Of a DNA stretch of 64,000 nt, positions 56,110-64,000 are shown one piece after another. Source of the DNA: Chryseobacterium fluminis (GTDB lineage: Bacteria; Bacteroidota; Bacteroidia; Flavobacteriales; Weeksellaceae); assembly GCF_026314945.1 (NCBI RefSeq), contig NZ_CP111121.1, positions 806,001 to 870,000 on the forward strand, given 5' to 3'. Made by a program: the position numbers and the translations under genes. Position 1 is the stretch's first letter. Each line of letters starts with the position of its first letter. Under the pieces are notes generated by a model. That model had not been told where the DNA came from, made no database searches, and worked only from the letters and a program-made list of their open reading frames with translations.

Positions 56110-58326
56110 ATGAATGCACAGACGGCAGAGGATTCTGCTGTAGCGAACCTGCAGACAGTAGAAATTATCGGCAGAAAATCAAAAGAATATACCTCAGATT
56201 ATTCTTTTGCGGCCACTAAAACAGCCATGAAGAATAAAGATCTTCCGCTCACCCTCAATACGGTTACCAAAGAGCTTATCAATGAGCGGCAGGCTTTTCA
56301 GCTTGGTGATGTCATGAAAAATGTAAGCGGGGTCTCCCCTTCCAGCTATTACAATCAGTATAACATCCGGGGCATCAGCCAGAACGAAGAAGGCCAGATC
56401 ATCAACGGAATGCGTACCCGGCAGTATTACTTTCTGCAGCCTATGACCTCCAATATAGAACGTGTTGAAATTTTCAAAGGTCCTGCAAGTATTACGATGT
56501 CCAGTGTAGATCCGGGCGGAACAATCAATATGGTAACTAAAAAACCGCTCACCAGTCCGCGCCACCAAATCAGTGCATCGGCAGGAAGTTTTGATACCTA
56601 TCGTCTCGCCGCTGATCTTACAGGACCTCTGAATAAGAGCAAAACGCTGCTGTACCGCTTTAACGGTGCCTATCAGAAGGCTGACTCCTTCAGAGATAAG
56701 GTGAATAACAGTGGCACTTTAATATCTCCCTCTATTACCTTTGTTCCCAACGGGAAGACCTCTGTAAATATCGAAATGATTTTCAGTGATCTGCATGGAA
56801 ATCTCGACAGAGGACAGCCTATTTTTGGTGCTGTCGCAGGAAGAACAGATCTTAACAGTACTCCAAAAACATTAAATCTTGGTGCTCCCGACGATTTTTT
56901 TAAAACCCGCGAGTGGATTCTGATGGGAAGTTTTGCACATAATTTCAATAATCATGTAAGCTTCAATGCCTCCTATATGAAGCAGTTTTGGAATGAAGAT
57001 CTGCAGGAGCACCGCACCACTAATTCCTTCGTTCCTGATATCAATAACAATCCGGTTCCCAGCCTCGCCATGATGCAGTTTATCCAGAGAAAACAGCGTT
57101 GGGAAGTCGATAACATCAGTGCCTATTTTAATTTTCGTTTTACAAAAGGACCGACAGAACATCAGGCTTTGATCGGCTATGACAGTCACGCCTGGGAAAA
57201 ACGGAAAGGAGGTCAGCAGAATGCTGCAAGAGGATTTTTATTAAAAAACGGCTCGGCAGTTTCTTCTTACGATCCTGCCCATGCAGATCTCTATCAAACG
57301 GTGGATTACAACGGAATTCTGCTTCCCAAAACCAATGTTACCCCATTTGATTTAAGTCCGGGAGCACAGAATCACCAGGATACTTCCTTTAATCATCTTA
57401 ATGCCATTACCCCTCTGCCTTCAGCCCTTACAACCACTCATGCTGCTTATATTCAGTATCTTTTTACCTGGAAAAAATTTAAAATATTATCCGGAATACG
57501 ACAGGAATGGTTTAAGGACATCACCCGTTTTAAAGAACCTGACGCATCGTCGTTCCGAAACAGCAAACTGCTGTACAGATTTGGTCTTACGTACAGCCTG
57601 ACAGAAAATATCAATCTCTACGGAACGTATCTCACCGGGTATCAGCCGCAGTCCAATACGGTAACACTCATGCCCAATACCGCTGGGTTCACAGGGGCGG
57701 TATCGGCTGCAAGGTTCAGACCTCTAACCTCTGATCTGAAAGAGATCGGGATAAAAGCAAAAATCTTCAGGAATATTTCTGTGAGTATGGCGGCGTATGA
57801 AATCAATCAGAAAAATATTTTAATCAATGCCAACAATCCGTCTCAGCCTGATGAGCTGATACAGCGTGGTGCCGACCGGAGCCGCGGCTTTGAAGCTGAA
57901 TTTACAGGATATATTCTCCCGCAATGGCATATACACGGCGGATACAGCTATATCGACGCGAAAATTACCAATGATGCAGATATAAATCTCATTGGAAAAA
58001 GAAAAGAAAATACCTCGAAAAATGCTGTGAATTTCTGGACACGCTATAATTTTTCAGGGATCAAGGCTGTCAGAAACTTTGGAATCGGAACAGGAATAGG
58101 ATATCAGAGTTCCAGGATACCCTGGTTTACAAGAAGTTTTAAACTTCCTGCTTATGCAACGGTAGATGCAGCACTGTACTATACTCCTGTAAAGTCAGCA
58201 GTTCAGCTGGCTTTCAATATTAATAACCTGACCAATAAAACGTATTGGATCGGAGCTCAGAACTACCTCAGGCTTTTTCCCGGAGCACCGAGAAATTACT
58301 TATTAACAGTTACTTATAAATTTTAA
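56110..58326 (+). CDS. TonB-dependent siderophore-type receptor
   Basis: A 738-residue frame. The TonB box region VANLQTVEIIGRKS is followed by a plug domain (LPLTLNTVTKELINERQ; YYNQYNIRGIS; RVEIFKGPASITMSSVDPGG; GTINMVTKKPL) and a barrel ending in TVTYKF with terminal Phe. It imports ferric siderophores or similar chelates. The first ATG gives only MNAQTAEDS, but the frame continues upstream for 19 codons (LTRQVLYAGIIISSSMNAQ) with the look of a signal peptide and without any usual start codon before a TAA. Either an unusual start is used or the 5' end carries a mutation. Two permease genes and an ATPase gene follow directly. Confidence 0.9.
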   Translation: MNAQTAEDSAVANLQTVEIIGRKSKEYTSDYSFAATKTAMKNKDLPLTLNTVTKELINERQAFQLGDVMKNVSGVSPSSYYNQYNIRGISQNEEGQIINGMRTRQYYFLQPMTSNIERVEIFKGPASITMSSVDPGGTINMVTKKPLTSPRHQISASAGSFDTYRLAADLTGPLNKSKTLLYRFNGAYQKADSFRDKVNNSGTLISPSITFVPNGKTSVNIEMIFSDLHGNLDRGQPIFGAVAGRTDLNSTPKTLNLGAPDDFFKTREWILMGSFAHNFNNHVSFNASYMKQFWNEDLQEHRTTNSFVPDINNNPVPSLAMMQFIQRKQRWEVDNISAYFNFRFTKGPTEHQALIGYDSHAWEKRKGGQQNAARGFLLKNGSAVSSYDPAHADLYQTVDYNGILLPKTNVTPFDLSPGAQNHQDTSFNHLNAITPLPSALTTTHAAYIQYLFTWKKFKILSGIRQEWFKDITRFKEPDASSFRNSKLLYRFGLTYSLTENINLYGTYLTGYQPQSNTVTLMPNTAGFTGAVSAARFRPLTSDLKEIGIKAKIFRNISVSMAAYEINQKNILINANNPSQPDELIQRGADRSRGFEAEFTGYILPQWHIHGGYSYIDAKITNDADINLIGKRKENTSKNAVNFWTRYNFSGIKAVRNFGIGTGIGYQSSRIPWFTRSFKLPAYATVDAALYYTPVKSAVQLAFNINNLTNKTYWIGAQNYLRLFPGAPRNYLLTVTYKF

Positions 58327-58329
58327 ACT

Positions 58330-59775
58330 ATGGCTACTTCAAAACTACAGCTGATCATGCGGAAAACCCGACATGACCTCCTCAGGACCAGGCAAAACCG
58401 GATCATGATCATCATGGTCTTCCTATTCTGCATATTCAGTATCGGTATAGGATATACAAAATATACCGATACCATTTCAAAAGTAAAAGAGTACCGGGAA
58501 GAGATCCGGGAAGGCTGGGAACACAGACCCGATAAGCATCCACACCGCATGGCTCATTACGGTTATCTTGTTTTCAGAAATGCACATCCTCTGAGTATTT
58601 TCGATAACGGGCTGGATGATTACCTGGGAAATGTCATATTTCTTGAAGCGCACAAACAGAACACCGCAAATCTTTCTGAAGCCGGAAGTTCAGGAACACT
58701 GGTAAGGTTCGGTGCTTTCACCGCTGCCTTTATTCTGCAGGCTATCGTTCCTCTCATCATTTTATTCTCAGGATTCGGATCTGTTGTTCAGGAGCGTGAA
58801 AATGCCACCCTAAAAATAATGAGCGTTCAGGGAGCTTCAGGAAGGGTTATTATTTGGGGTAAGATCCTGGGAATATGGCAGTTTTCATTAATTTTTCTCC
58901 TACCGGTCATTCCTGTTGTTTTTATCGCAGCATTCATGGCAGAGACGACAGCCCCAGCCGACATTTTTTTAAGAGTGCTGGTATTATTGCAGGCTTATAT
59001 GCTTTATTACTTTTTTATCAGCACCTTAGCGGTTGCCGTATCTGCCAACAGCAAAACCTCGTCGTCTGCTCTTATCAGTCTTATAGGCAGCTGGCTTCTT
59101 CTGGTTATCTTTCTGCCAAAAGGCATTCAGTTTGCAGCTCAGAATGTACATCCCATTCCGTCCCGTATTGCTTTTGAAACCGGCCTTGAAAAAGACATTC
59201 TGAAATCCGGGGACAGCCACAATCCTGACGATCCGCATTTTAAAAGGATTAAAGACTCGCTGCTGAACCGTTATAAAGTAAGCACTACCAATGAACTTCC
59301 ATTTAACTACAGCGGTTTTATCATGAAAGAGGGTGAAAAAATAAGCTCCCGGATCTATATCAGGCATCAGAAAAAATTACAGGAGATTTATAAGAGCCAA
59401 CAGATATTATCCGATCTTTCAGGATTTGTGAATCCTGCAATGGCTGTTAAAAATTTTTCAATGATCGTGACGGGAACGGATCTTTACTCATACAGCAGGT
59501 TTCAGGAGCAGGCAGAAGAATACCGCTATACAATGGCGCAAAGGCTTAATAACCTGCAAATTGATCACATCAGCAATGTAAAGCCTGAAAAAGGCGGTCC
59601 TCCAGCCATTATTGGTAGAGAAAACTGGAAAAAGTTCCCCGACTTCAGTTACCATTACACCTCAGTTTCAGAGAGTATGAAAAAGCAATGGATGCCCATT
59701 GCAGCATTATTTTTCTGGCTGGCTGCGTGCATTATAATCATAGAAACAAGCGGAAGAAAATTAAAATTAATGTAA
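58330..59775 (+). CDS. ABC-2-type permease, DUF3526-like (1)
   Basis: A 481-residue inner-membrane protein: a cytoplasmic N-terminus, a transmembrane helix at about 24-41, a large periplasmic segment (about 42-130) and five or six further helices (about 134-258, and one near the C-terminus). Between them is a second periplasmic loop (about 270-445). The pattern, with SGFGSVVQERENATLKIMSV at the coupling region, matches DUF3526/ABC-2 permeases. It starts 3 bases after the receptor stop and is followed after 1 base by a second permease. It probably dimerises with that protein and the ATPase. Confidence 0.85.
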   Translation: MATSKLQLIMRKTRHDLLRTRQNRIMIIMVFLFCIFSIGIGYTKYTDTISKVKEYREEIREGWEHRPDKHPHRMAHYGYLVFRNAHPLSIFDNGLDDYLGNVIFLEAHKQNTANLSEAGSSGTLVRFGAFTAAFILQAIVPLIILFSGFGSVVQERENATLKIMSVQGASGRVIIWGKILGIWQFSLIFLLPVIPVVFIAAFMAETTAPADIFLRVLVLLQAYMLYYFFISTLAVAVSANSKTSSSALISLIGSWLLLVIFLPKGIQFAAQNVHPIPSRIAFETGLEKDILKSGDSHNPDDPHFKRIKDSLLNRYKVSTTNELPFNYSGFIMKEGEKISSRIYIRHQKKLQEIYKSQQILSDLSGFVNPAMAVKNFSMIVTGTDLYSYSRFQEQAEEYRYTMAQRLNNLQIDHISNVKPEKGGPPAIIGRENWKKFPDFSYHYTSVSESMKKQWMPIAALFFWLAACIIIIETSGRKLKLM

Positions 59776-59776
59776 A

Positions 59777-61123
59777 ATGAATCACTATTTATTAAAACAG
59801 TTTTACCGTAACAAAGCTTATCTGGCTGCCTTACTGTTTTTACTGCTTGCCGGATTAATGGCAATATATACCGGACAGAAATTTCTGGACCGGCATGAAG
59901 ACATTATGATAAAAAGCAGCCAATTTCAGAAAGAAAGCATCGGGAGAAATACTCAGTTTCACCAGGATGATTTAGGGCTTGTGTTATATTATATTAAATT
60001 CAATTTGGTGAACGAAGTACCGAAACTGGCAGCCTTAAATATCGGAATGAGGGATTTAAACCCTTCCGTTCAGGGTGTTACGATAAGAAATCTGGAAGAG
60101 CAGCGCTACAATTCGGATTTTTATAATCCTGCCGGTGCGGCTGCCGGAAATTTTGATTTCAGCTTTGTTCTGGTATTCCTTTTTCCTTTAATCATCATTG
60201 CATTCTGTTATAATCTGATTTCTGAAGAAGAAGAACGCGGGACCTGGAAGCTTCTTTCCGTGCAAAGTGTAAATCTGAGAAAACTCCTGGATATGAAAAT
60301 CCTTATCCGATGCACCGCGGTAAGTGCGGTCTATGGTACACTGATTGCTGTTGCAGCGATCTGGATAAAAATTCCTCCCGATCTCTATTTCGCAGCTTTT
60401 GTAATAAGCGGATGGCTCTATGTTCTTTTTTGGTTCACCTTATGCCGGTGGGTCATATCTTTCAGAAAATCCTCAGCACGGAATGCATTACTCCTTCTGC
60501 TCTTATGGCTGGGCATGAATTTTATTATTCCGATGAGTACCAATATGGTGATTCAGAAGCTTTATCCTGTGCACGAGTCTCTGAAAGCCGTTATGCAACA
60601 GAGGGAGGGCTATCACAACAAGTGGGATGAAGCCAAAGGCCCGACGATGAAAAAATTTTACAGAGAATATCCTCAATTCCGAGGATTTAAGATAGAGGAA
60701 AATGAAGCATTCACCTGGACCTGGTATTATGCTATGCAACATATGGGTGATGTAGAAGCGGCATCGACTTCAAAGCAGTACACAAAAAAGATGCTTCTCA
60801 GAAACCAGGCTTCCACCTACCTGGGCTATCTTCTTCCTAATATCCACACTCAGTTGAATGAGAGCTACCTATCGAAAACCGATATGACGAATCACCTGCA
60901 GTACGCTTCTGCCCTGAAAGAATTTCATGAAAAAAAGCGGCTGTTTTTCTATCCCCTTATTTTCTCCGGAAAAAATGCAGATTCTGTCAACTGGTCCTTA
61001 CAGGAAGTAGCCATTTTCAGGTCTTCAGAAAAAATAAATTTTATTCAGCTCCTTTTACCCTATCTGCTTTTTATAGGTCTGCTGATTATTCTTTCCAATA
61101 TTAAATACAGAAAACTATGTTAA
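59777..61123 (+). CDS. ABC-2-type permease, DUF3526-like (2)
   Basis: A 448-residue protein with the same layout as the preceding permease: helix at about 15-32, periplasmic loop to about 125, helices between 130 and 265 with the motif CYNLISEEEERGTWKLLSVQ, a second periplasmic loop and a final helix at about 418-436. The two are paralogues. It overlaps the ATPase gene by 7 bases, so translation is coupled. The large periplasmic loops suggest a substrate handled at or extracted from the outer leaflet. Confidence 0.85.
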   Translation: MNHYLLKQFYRNKAYLAALLFLLLAGLMAIYTGQKFLDRHEDIMIKSSQFQKESIGRNTQFHQDDLGLVLYYIKFNLVNEVPKLAALNIGMRDLNPSVQGVTIRNLEEQRYNSDFYNPAGAAAGNFDFSFVLVFLFPLIIIAFCYNLISEEEERGTWKLLSVQSVNLRKLLDMKILIRCTAVSAVYGTLIAVAAIWIKIPPDLYFAAFVISGWLYVLFWFTLCRWVISFRKSSARNALLLLLLWLGMNFIIPMSTNMVIQKLYPVHESLKAVMQQREGYHNKWDEAKGPTMKKFYREYPQFRGFKIEENEAFTWTWYYAMQHMGDVEAASTSKQYTKKMLLRNQASTYLGYLLPNIHTQLNESYLSKTDMTNHLQYASALKEFHEKKRLFFYPLIFSGKNADSVNWSLQEVAIFRSSEKINFIQLLLPYLLFIGLLIILSNIKYRKLC

Positions 61124-61812
61124 AAACAATTAATTTACATAAAAAATACAACGATTTTACAGCGCTTCAGTCTCTTAACCTGGAAATACAGAAAGGTGAA
61201 ATTTTCGCCCTGCTGGGACAGAATGGTGCCGGAAAAAGCACAACGGTCAATATTCTTCTGGGTCTCATTAAGGCTACCTCCGGTGACGCATTCATCAATG
61301 ATATATCTGTAAGAAATCATCCCGAGAAAATAAAAAAGCATATCGCTTATATTCCCGAAACAGTTTTATTATATCCTAACCTTACAGGAGTAGAAAACCT
61401 GGACTTCTTCTCCAAAATTGCAGGATTTAGCTATACTAAAAACGAACTGTCGGTTCTGTTACACCGTACCGGATTGCAGGGAACTGCCCACGACAGAGCA
61501 TTGGGAGGCTATTCAAAAGGAATGCGCCAGAAAGTGGGTATTGCCATTGCCCTGGCTAAAGATGCTAAAGTCCTGCTGCTGGATGAGCCTACCAGCGGAT
61601 TGGATCCAATTGCTACGGCAGAGTTTACGGAAATTGTACGTCAGCTTGGAAAAGAAGGAAGAACCGTACTGATGGCCACTCATGATATTTTTAATGCGGT
61701 GAGTGTTGCCACCAATATCGGAATAATGAAACAGGGCGAACTGGTGCAGAATCTGCCATCTAAAGCATTCTCAGCGGAGGAATTACAGAATTTATATCTT
61801 GAAACGATTTAG
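61117..61812 (+). CDS. ABC transporter ATP-binding protein
   Basis: A 231-residue ATPase with Walker A LGQNGAGKSTT, signature GGYSKGMRQKVGIAIAL, Walker B VLLLDEPTSGLDP and the His switch MATHDIF. It belongs to the ABC-2 exporter (CcmA/NosF-like) group. It completes a unit of small exported protein, receptor, two permeases and ATPase. Since the receptor imports at the outer membrane while ABC-2 permeases usually export, the unit may couple chelate uptake with secretion, or remodel an envelope component; the substrate is unknown. Confidence 0.93.
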   Translation: MLKTINLHKKYNDFTALQSLNLEIQKGEIFALLGQNGAGKSTTVNILLGLIKATSGDAFINDISVRNHPEKIKKHIAYIPETVLLYPNLTGVENLDFFSKIAGFSYTKNELSVLLHRTGLQGTAHDRALGGYSKGMRQKVGIAIALAKDAKVLLLDEPTSGLDPIATAEFTEIVRQLGKEGRTVLMATHDIFNAVSVATNIGIMKQGELVQNLPSKAFSAEELQNLYLETI

Positions 61813-62055
61813 TTTTAAAGTACATAAGGAAACGCCTTTCCGTGCCTCAACAAATGGATCACTCACCGGTGAATTCAGAAATTCCGAGCCGTATAATCTC
61901 TATATTTTATGAAATTTTAACGTAAATTTTTCCGTTTGTGGTAGCTATCTTCATTTTTAAGATCATATTTTTAATTCATATTTTAACTTAAAATATTTAA
62001 AAAATACGGTTTAATAATTTCAATATCAGCAACATAAAATAACAAAACAAATCTT

Positions 62056-62113
62056 AAAGGCAGTTTTTACAGATTTATGAAAAAAGATTTATTTGTACTT
62101 ACTGCCTTTTTTA
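62056..62113 (+). terminator. Possible terminator of the receptor/ABC operon
   Basis: AAAGGCAGT and ACTGCCTTT form the base of a large-loop hairpin followed by TTTTT. The loop is about 36 bases, so the call is moderate. Confidence 0.45.
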
Positions 62114-62114
62114 T

Positions 62115-62145
62115 TTTGAATCCTTTCAGCTTCTGATTAAATTTG
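62115..62145 (+). promoter_or_regulatory. Consensus Bacteroidota promoter
   Basis: TTTG (62115-62118), 19-base spacer, TAAATTTG (62138-62145): a full match to the -33/-7 consensus. The predicted start near 62151 leaves about 10 bases before the ATG at 62161. Confidence 0.75.
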
Positions 62146-62160
62146 TAAAAATTTACATTC

Positions 62161-62520
62161 ATGAACTATACACTTGAGCTCAATACGCAAGAGCCTAATT
62201 CTAACATTGTTTTTAATACAATCGTATTCGATACGTTCAAGGTAAATATAGTGGAAAGATATATAGGACGGATGAATTTTAATCCGAAATTATTTGAAGT
62301 TATATTTAAGGTCAGAACGCTGAATGACGAACTCATCAATAAAAAAGACGGTAACGTAAAGGTAAAGATAAAAGATGCCGATTTTGAAACGTACCATAGG
62401 CTGACGACTAAGCTGAACTCGTATGATTATAAAAACAAACTGATCAACAGAAAGGAGGTTGACGAGGAATATGTTCATTTCATTCTGAGTCTGGTCATTT
62501 TAAACTATCAGCTTAATTAG
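62161..62520 (+). CDS. Conserved-looking hypothetical protein
   Basis: A 119-residue soluble protein without signal peptide (MNYTLELNTQEPNSNIVFNT...). Alternating beta-strand pattern in the first 75 residues, then a helical C-terminus (RKEVDEEYVHFILSLVILNY). No family recognised. Support comes from the consensus promoter directly upstream and a hairpin after the stop. Confidence 0.68.
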   Translation: MNYTLELNTQEPNSNIVFNTIVFDTFKVNIVERYIGRMNFNPKLFEVIFKVRTLNDELINKKDGNVKVKIKDADFETYHRLTTKLNSYDYKNKLINRKEVDEEYVHFILSLVILNYQLN

Positions 62521-62543
62521 ATTGATATTGATAATCTTCTGAA

Positions 62544-62564
62544 CCGGGCTTATACAAAGCCCGG
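62544..62564 (+). terminator. Terminator-like hairpin
   Basis: CCGGGCTT pairs with AAGCCCGG across a 5-base loop, 24 bases past the preceding stop. There is no pronounced T-run. Confidence 0.5.
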
Positions 62565-62960
62565 ATCTTAAGGCTGTCTTACAGGATAGCTTTATATTAA
62601 ACTTTTCTGAACCGGATGTTAAATGATCTCTGGTTGGTTTTTGGTTGGATATAAAATGTCTTATTAACCGGAAAACAGCCACCCATGTGTTCTATTTTTC
62701 GGGATCGGGATGATTGATAGTTATTGTTTATTGGATGTAAAATAAAAATGATTTGATTCAGCACATCGGCGCGATTTCTACTCCTTTGGCGGTGAACTCA
62801 TTTCGTTGACTTTACAAATCATTAGTGACGCTTTAATGGTACAGCATTATCTAGCGGATGTTCATCGTTCAGATTAGTGCTGCATGCTTTCCATCTCAGA
62901 TTCAATTCCTAAAAACGTTCACACAAAATTCAGGTTCGATAAGAATTAAGCGCTGCAAAA

Positions 62961-63188
62961 ATGGATGATATTACATGGATTTGCACCAACGAAATTCATA
63001 CGACTCCTACCCCGGCGCTTTTTAGATACCTTAATGAACACGGTGTCAGTTTAGCCGATGCAGCTGCCACAAGACAGGCTTCTTCCGATGCTCACACCAC
63101 GAAGAGACTCCCAACTTCACAAAAATTATCGAAAAAACAGCACTTACAGGAAAATCTAATCATTCTTTTTTTAAAAAAACAGAAATAA
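62961..63188 (+). CDS. Weak small ORF, possibly a gene remnant
   Basis: 75 codons (MDDITWICTNEIHTTPTPAL...). The first 45 residues look protein-like (TPALFRYLNEHGVSLADAAA), the tail is Lys/Gln-rich and less so. It may be the 3' remnant of a larger gene or spurious. Not recognised. Confidence 0.25.
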   Translation: MDDITWICTNEIHTTPTPALFRYLNEHGVSLADAAATRQASSDAHTTKRLPTSQKLSKKQHLQENLIILFLKKQK

Positions 63189-63395
63189 ACCCATTTCGGT
63201 ATGTTCATTTCATGTATGAATATGGAAAAGTATAATTGGAACAGGTACGGATGGTTTTAGCAAAAAAAATATTCATAAACACTGGAGGAATGTATGCCTT
63301 GAAGAATGAATATACGGGACCCTGTGCTTTTCTGATTAAGACCTTTTCCCGGACAGTGACCGTTCTGAACAGAGTTTAACTTAATAATATCTCAT

Positions 63396-64000
63396 ATGAA
63401 AGAAGTACTTATTACAAAATATGGCGCTCCGGACGTCCTTAAATTATCAGAATACCCGACTCCCGGGATCAGTGGAGATCAGGTCTTGATTGAAGTGAAA
63501 GCGGCAGGTCTTAACCGCCTGGATATTTTTCAGCGGGAAGGTAACTATCCTGCTCCTCCAGGCGTACCCCAAGAGATTCCCGGTCTTGAAGTTTCGGGAA
63601 CGATTGTTCAGTGCGGACCTGATGTTATTGAATTTAAAACAGGTGATACGGTGTGTGCACTTCTGGGGGGCGGTGGCTATGCAGAATATGTCAGCGTACG
63701 GGAAGGTCAGTGTTTACCTGTCCCTTCCGGAATGGATTTTACAGGAGCTGCAAGTCTTCCGGAAACCGTCTTTACCGTCTGGTCAAATGTCTTTCAACGC
63801 GGGGCGCTCCGATCGGGTGAGCGTCTTTTAATCCACGGCGGAAACAGCGGCATTGGCATTACCGGCATCCAGCTGGCTCATGCACTGGGATCAGAAGTAA
63901 TTGTAACCGTAGGTTCAGAAGAAAAAGGCCGCAAATGCCTTGAGCTGGGAGCAGACGCTTACATCAACTATAAGACACAGGATTTTGAACAGGAGCTGCA
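63396..64000 (+). CDS. Quinone oxidoreductase / zinc-independent medium-chain dehydrogenase, 5' part
   Basis: The first 201 codons of an MDR-family enzyme, cut by the window edge. Family marks are VLIEVKAAGLNRLDIFQREG, YPAPPGVPQEIPGLEVSGTI and the Rossmann motif LIHGGNSGIGITGIQLA. The zinc-binding Cys/His set of alcohol dehydrogenases is absent, so it fits NADPH:quinone oxidoreductase (QOR/PIG3-like). It uses NADPH to reduce quinones or reactive carbonyls. The start ATG at 63396 follows AT-rich sequence. Confidence 0.9.
   Translation, partial: MKEVLITKYGAPDVLKLSEYPTPGISGDQVLIEVKAAGLNRLDIFQREGNYPAPPGVPQEIPGLEVSGTIVQCGPDVIEFKTGDTVCALLGGGGYAEYVSVREGQCLPVPSGMDFTGAASLPETVFTVWSNVFQRGALRSGERLLIHGGNSGIGITGIQLAHALGSEVIVTVGSEEKGRKCLELGADAYINYKTQDFEQEL

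Larger units (their letters stand above)
61813..62160. other. Intergenic region with long hairpin and promoter
   Basis: No gene is supported. A weak long-range hairpin (AAAGGCAGT at 62056 with ACTGCCTTT at 62101, followed by T) could end the ABC operon. A strong promoter for the next gene follows. Confidence 0.45.
62521..63395. other. Mostly non-coding region before the oxidoreductase gene
   Basis: A GC-rich hairpin at 62544-62564 (CCGGGCTT/AAGCCCGG) probably ends the upstream gene. A 75-codon frame at 62961-63188 exists but is weak. Nothing else is recognised. Confidence 0.45.

Overview
This window looks like a chromosomal segment of a Flavobacteriia bacterium, most probably Chryseobacterium or a close Weeksellaceae relative. 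The signs are an AT-rich genome, genes without Shine-Dalgarno motifs, promoters with the Bacteroidota -7 element TAnnTTTG, a type II-C CRISPR-Cas9 locus with 47-bp repeats, a histone H1-like small protein, Oar-like and siderophore-type TonB-dependent receptors, LytTR regulators and double-glycine leader peptides. No rRNA or tRNA gene was recognised.

Layout. 1-5.3 kb: topoisomerase IV operon on the minus strand (parE, a membrane protein, parC, then a rhomboid protease cut by the window edge). 5.5-9.3 kb: a LytTR regulator with a degenerate receiver, a lipoprotein, a permuted NlpC/P60-type protein and a PLP aminotransferase. 9.8-12.6 kb: an SDR oxidoreductase with an AraC regulator, then three tandem double-glycine peptides, the third broken. 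12.9-21.1 kb: housekeeping and stress genes (ychF, ferritin, GHL10 glycosidase-like lipoprotein, typA, DJ-1/PfpI, DUF1294, YceI).

21.4-29.2 kb is the CRISPR locus. It holds a 30-bp-spacer array of seven good repeats plus a decayed one, then cas2, cas1, a DUF6155-like gene and a 1429-residue cas9 (transcribed in the order cas9-DUF6155-cas1-cas2), and a divergent tracrRNA whose anti-repeat matches the repeat. The extra gene sits tightly inside the cas operon and is the best candidate here for an undescribed component. Half-repeats on either side of a block of tandem elements suggest that the array's first repeat was split.

29.2-34.9 kb: tex, three copies of an inverted-repeat element, an M28 peptidase, a histone H1-like gene and a MITE-like element related to the one beside the CRISPR array. 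35-42.3 kb: a two-component cluster (two hybrid kinases, two stand-alone receivers, CheR and CheB without a chemoreceptor). 42.8-47.4 kb: egtD and egtB followed by a permease/binding-protein fusion and its ATPase, which together look like ergothioneine synthesis and uptake. 47.8-51.0 kb: an Oar-like TonB receptor. 51.2-53.3 kb: a DHA2 drug exporter with its TetR repressor and two matching operators. 53.7-55.1 kb: a small protein and a PlsC-like acyltransferase. 55.5-61.8 kb: a small exported protein, a siderophore-type receptor, two DUF3526-type permeases and an ABC ATPase. The window ends inside a quinone oxidoreductase gene.
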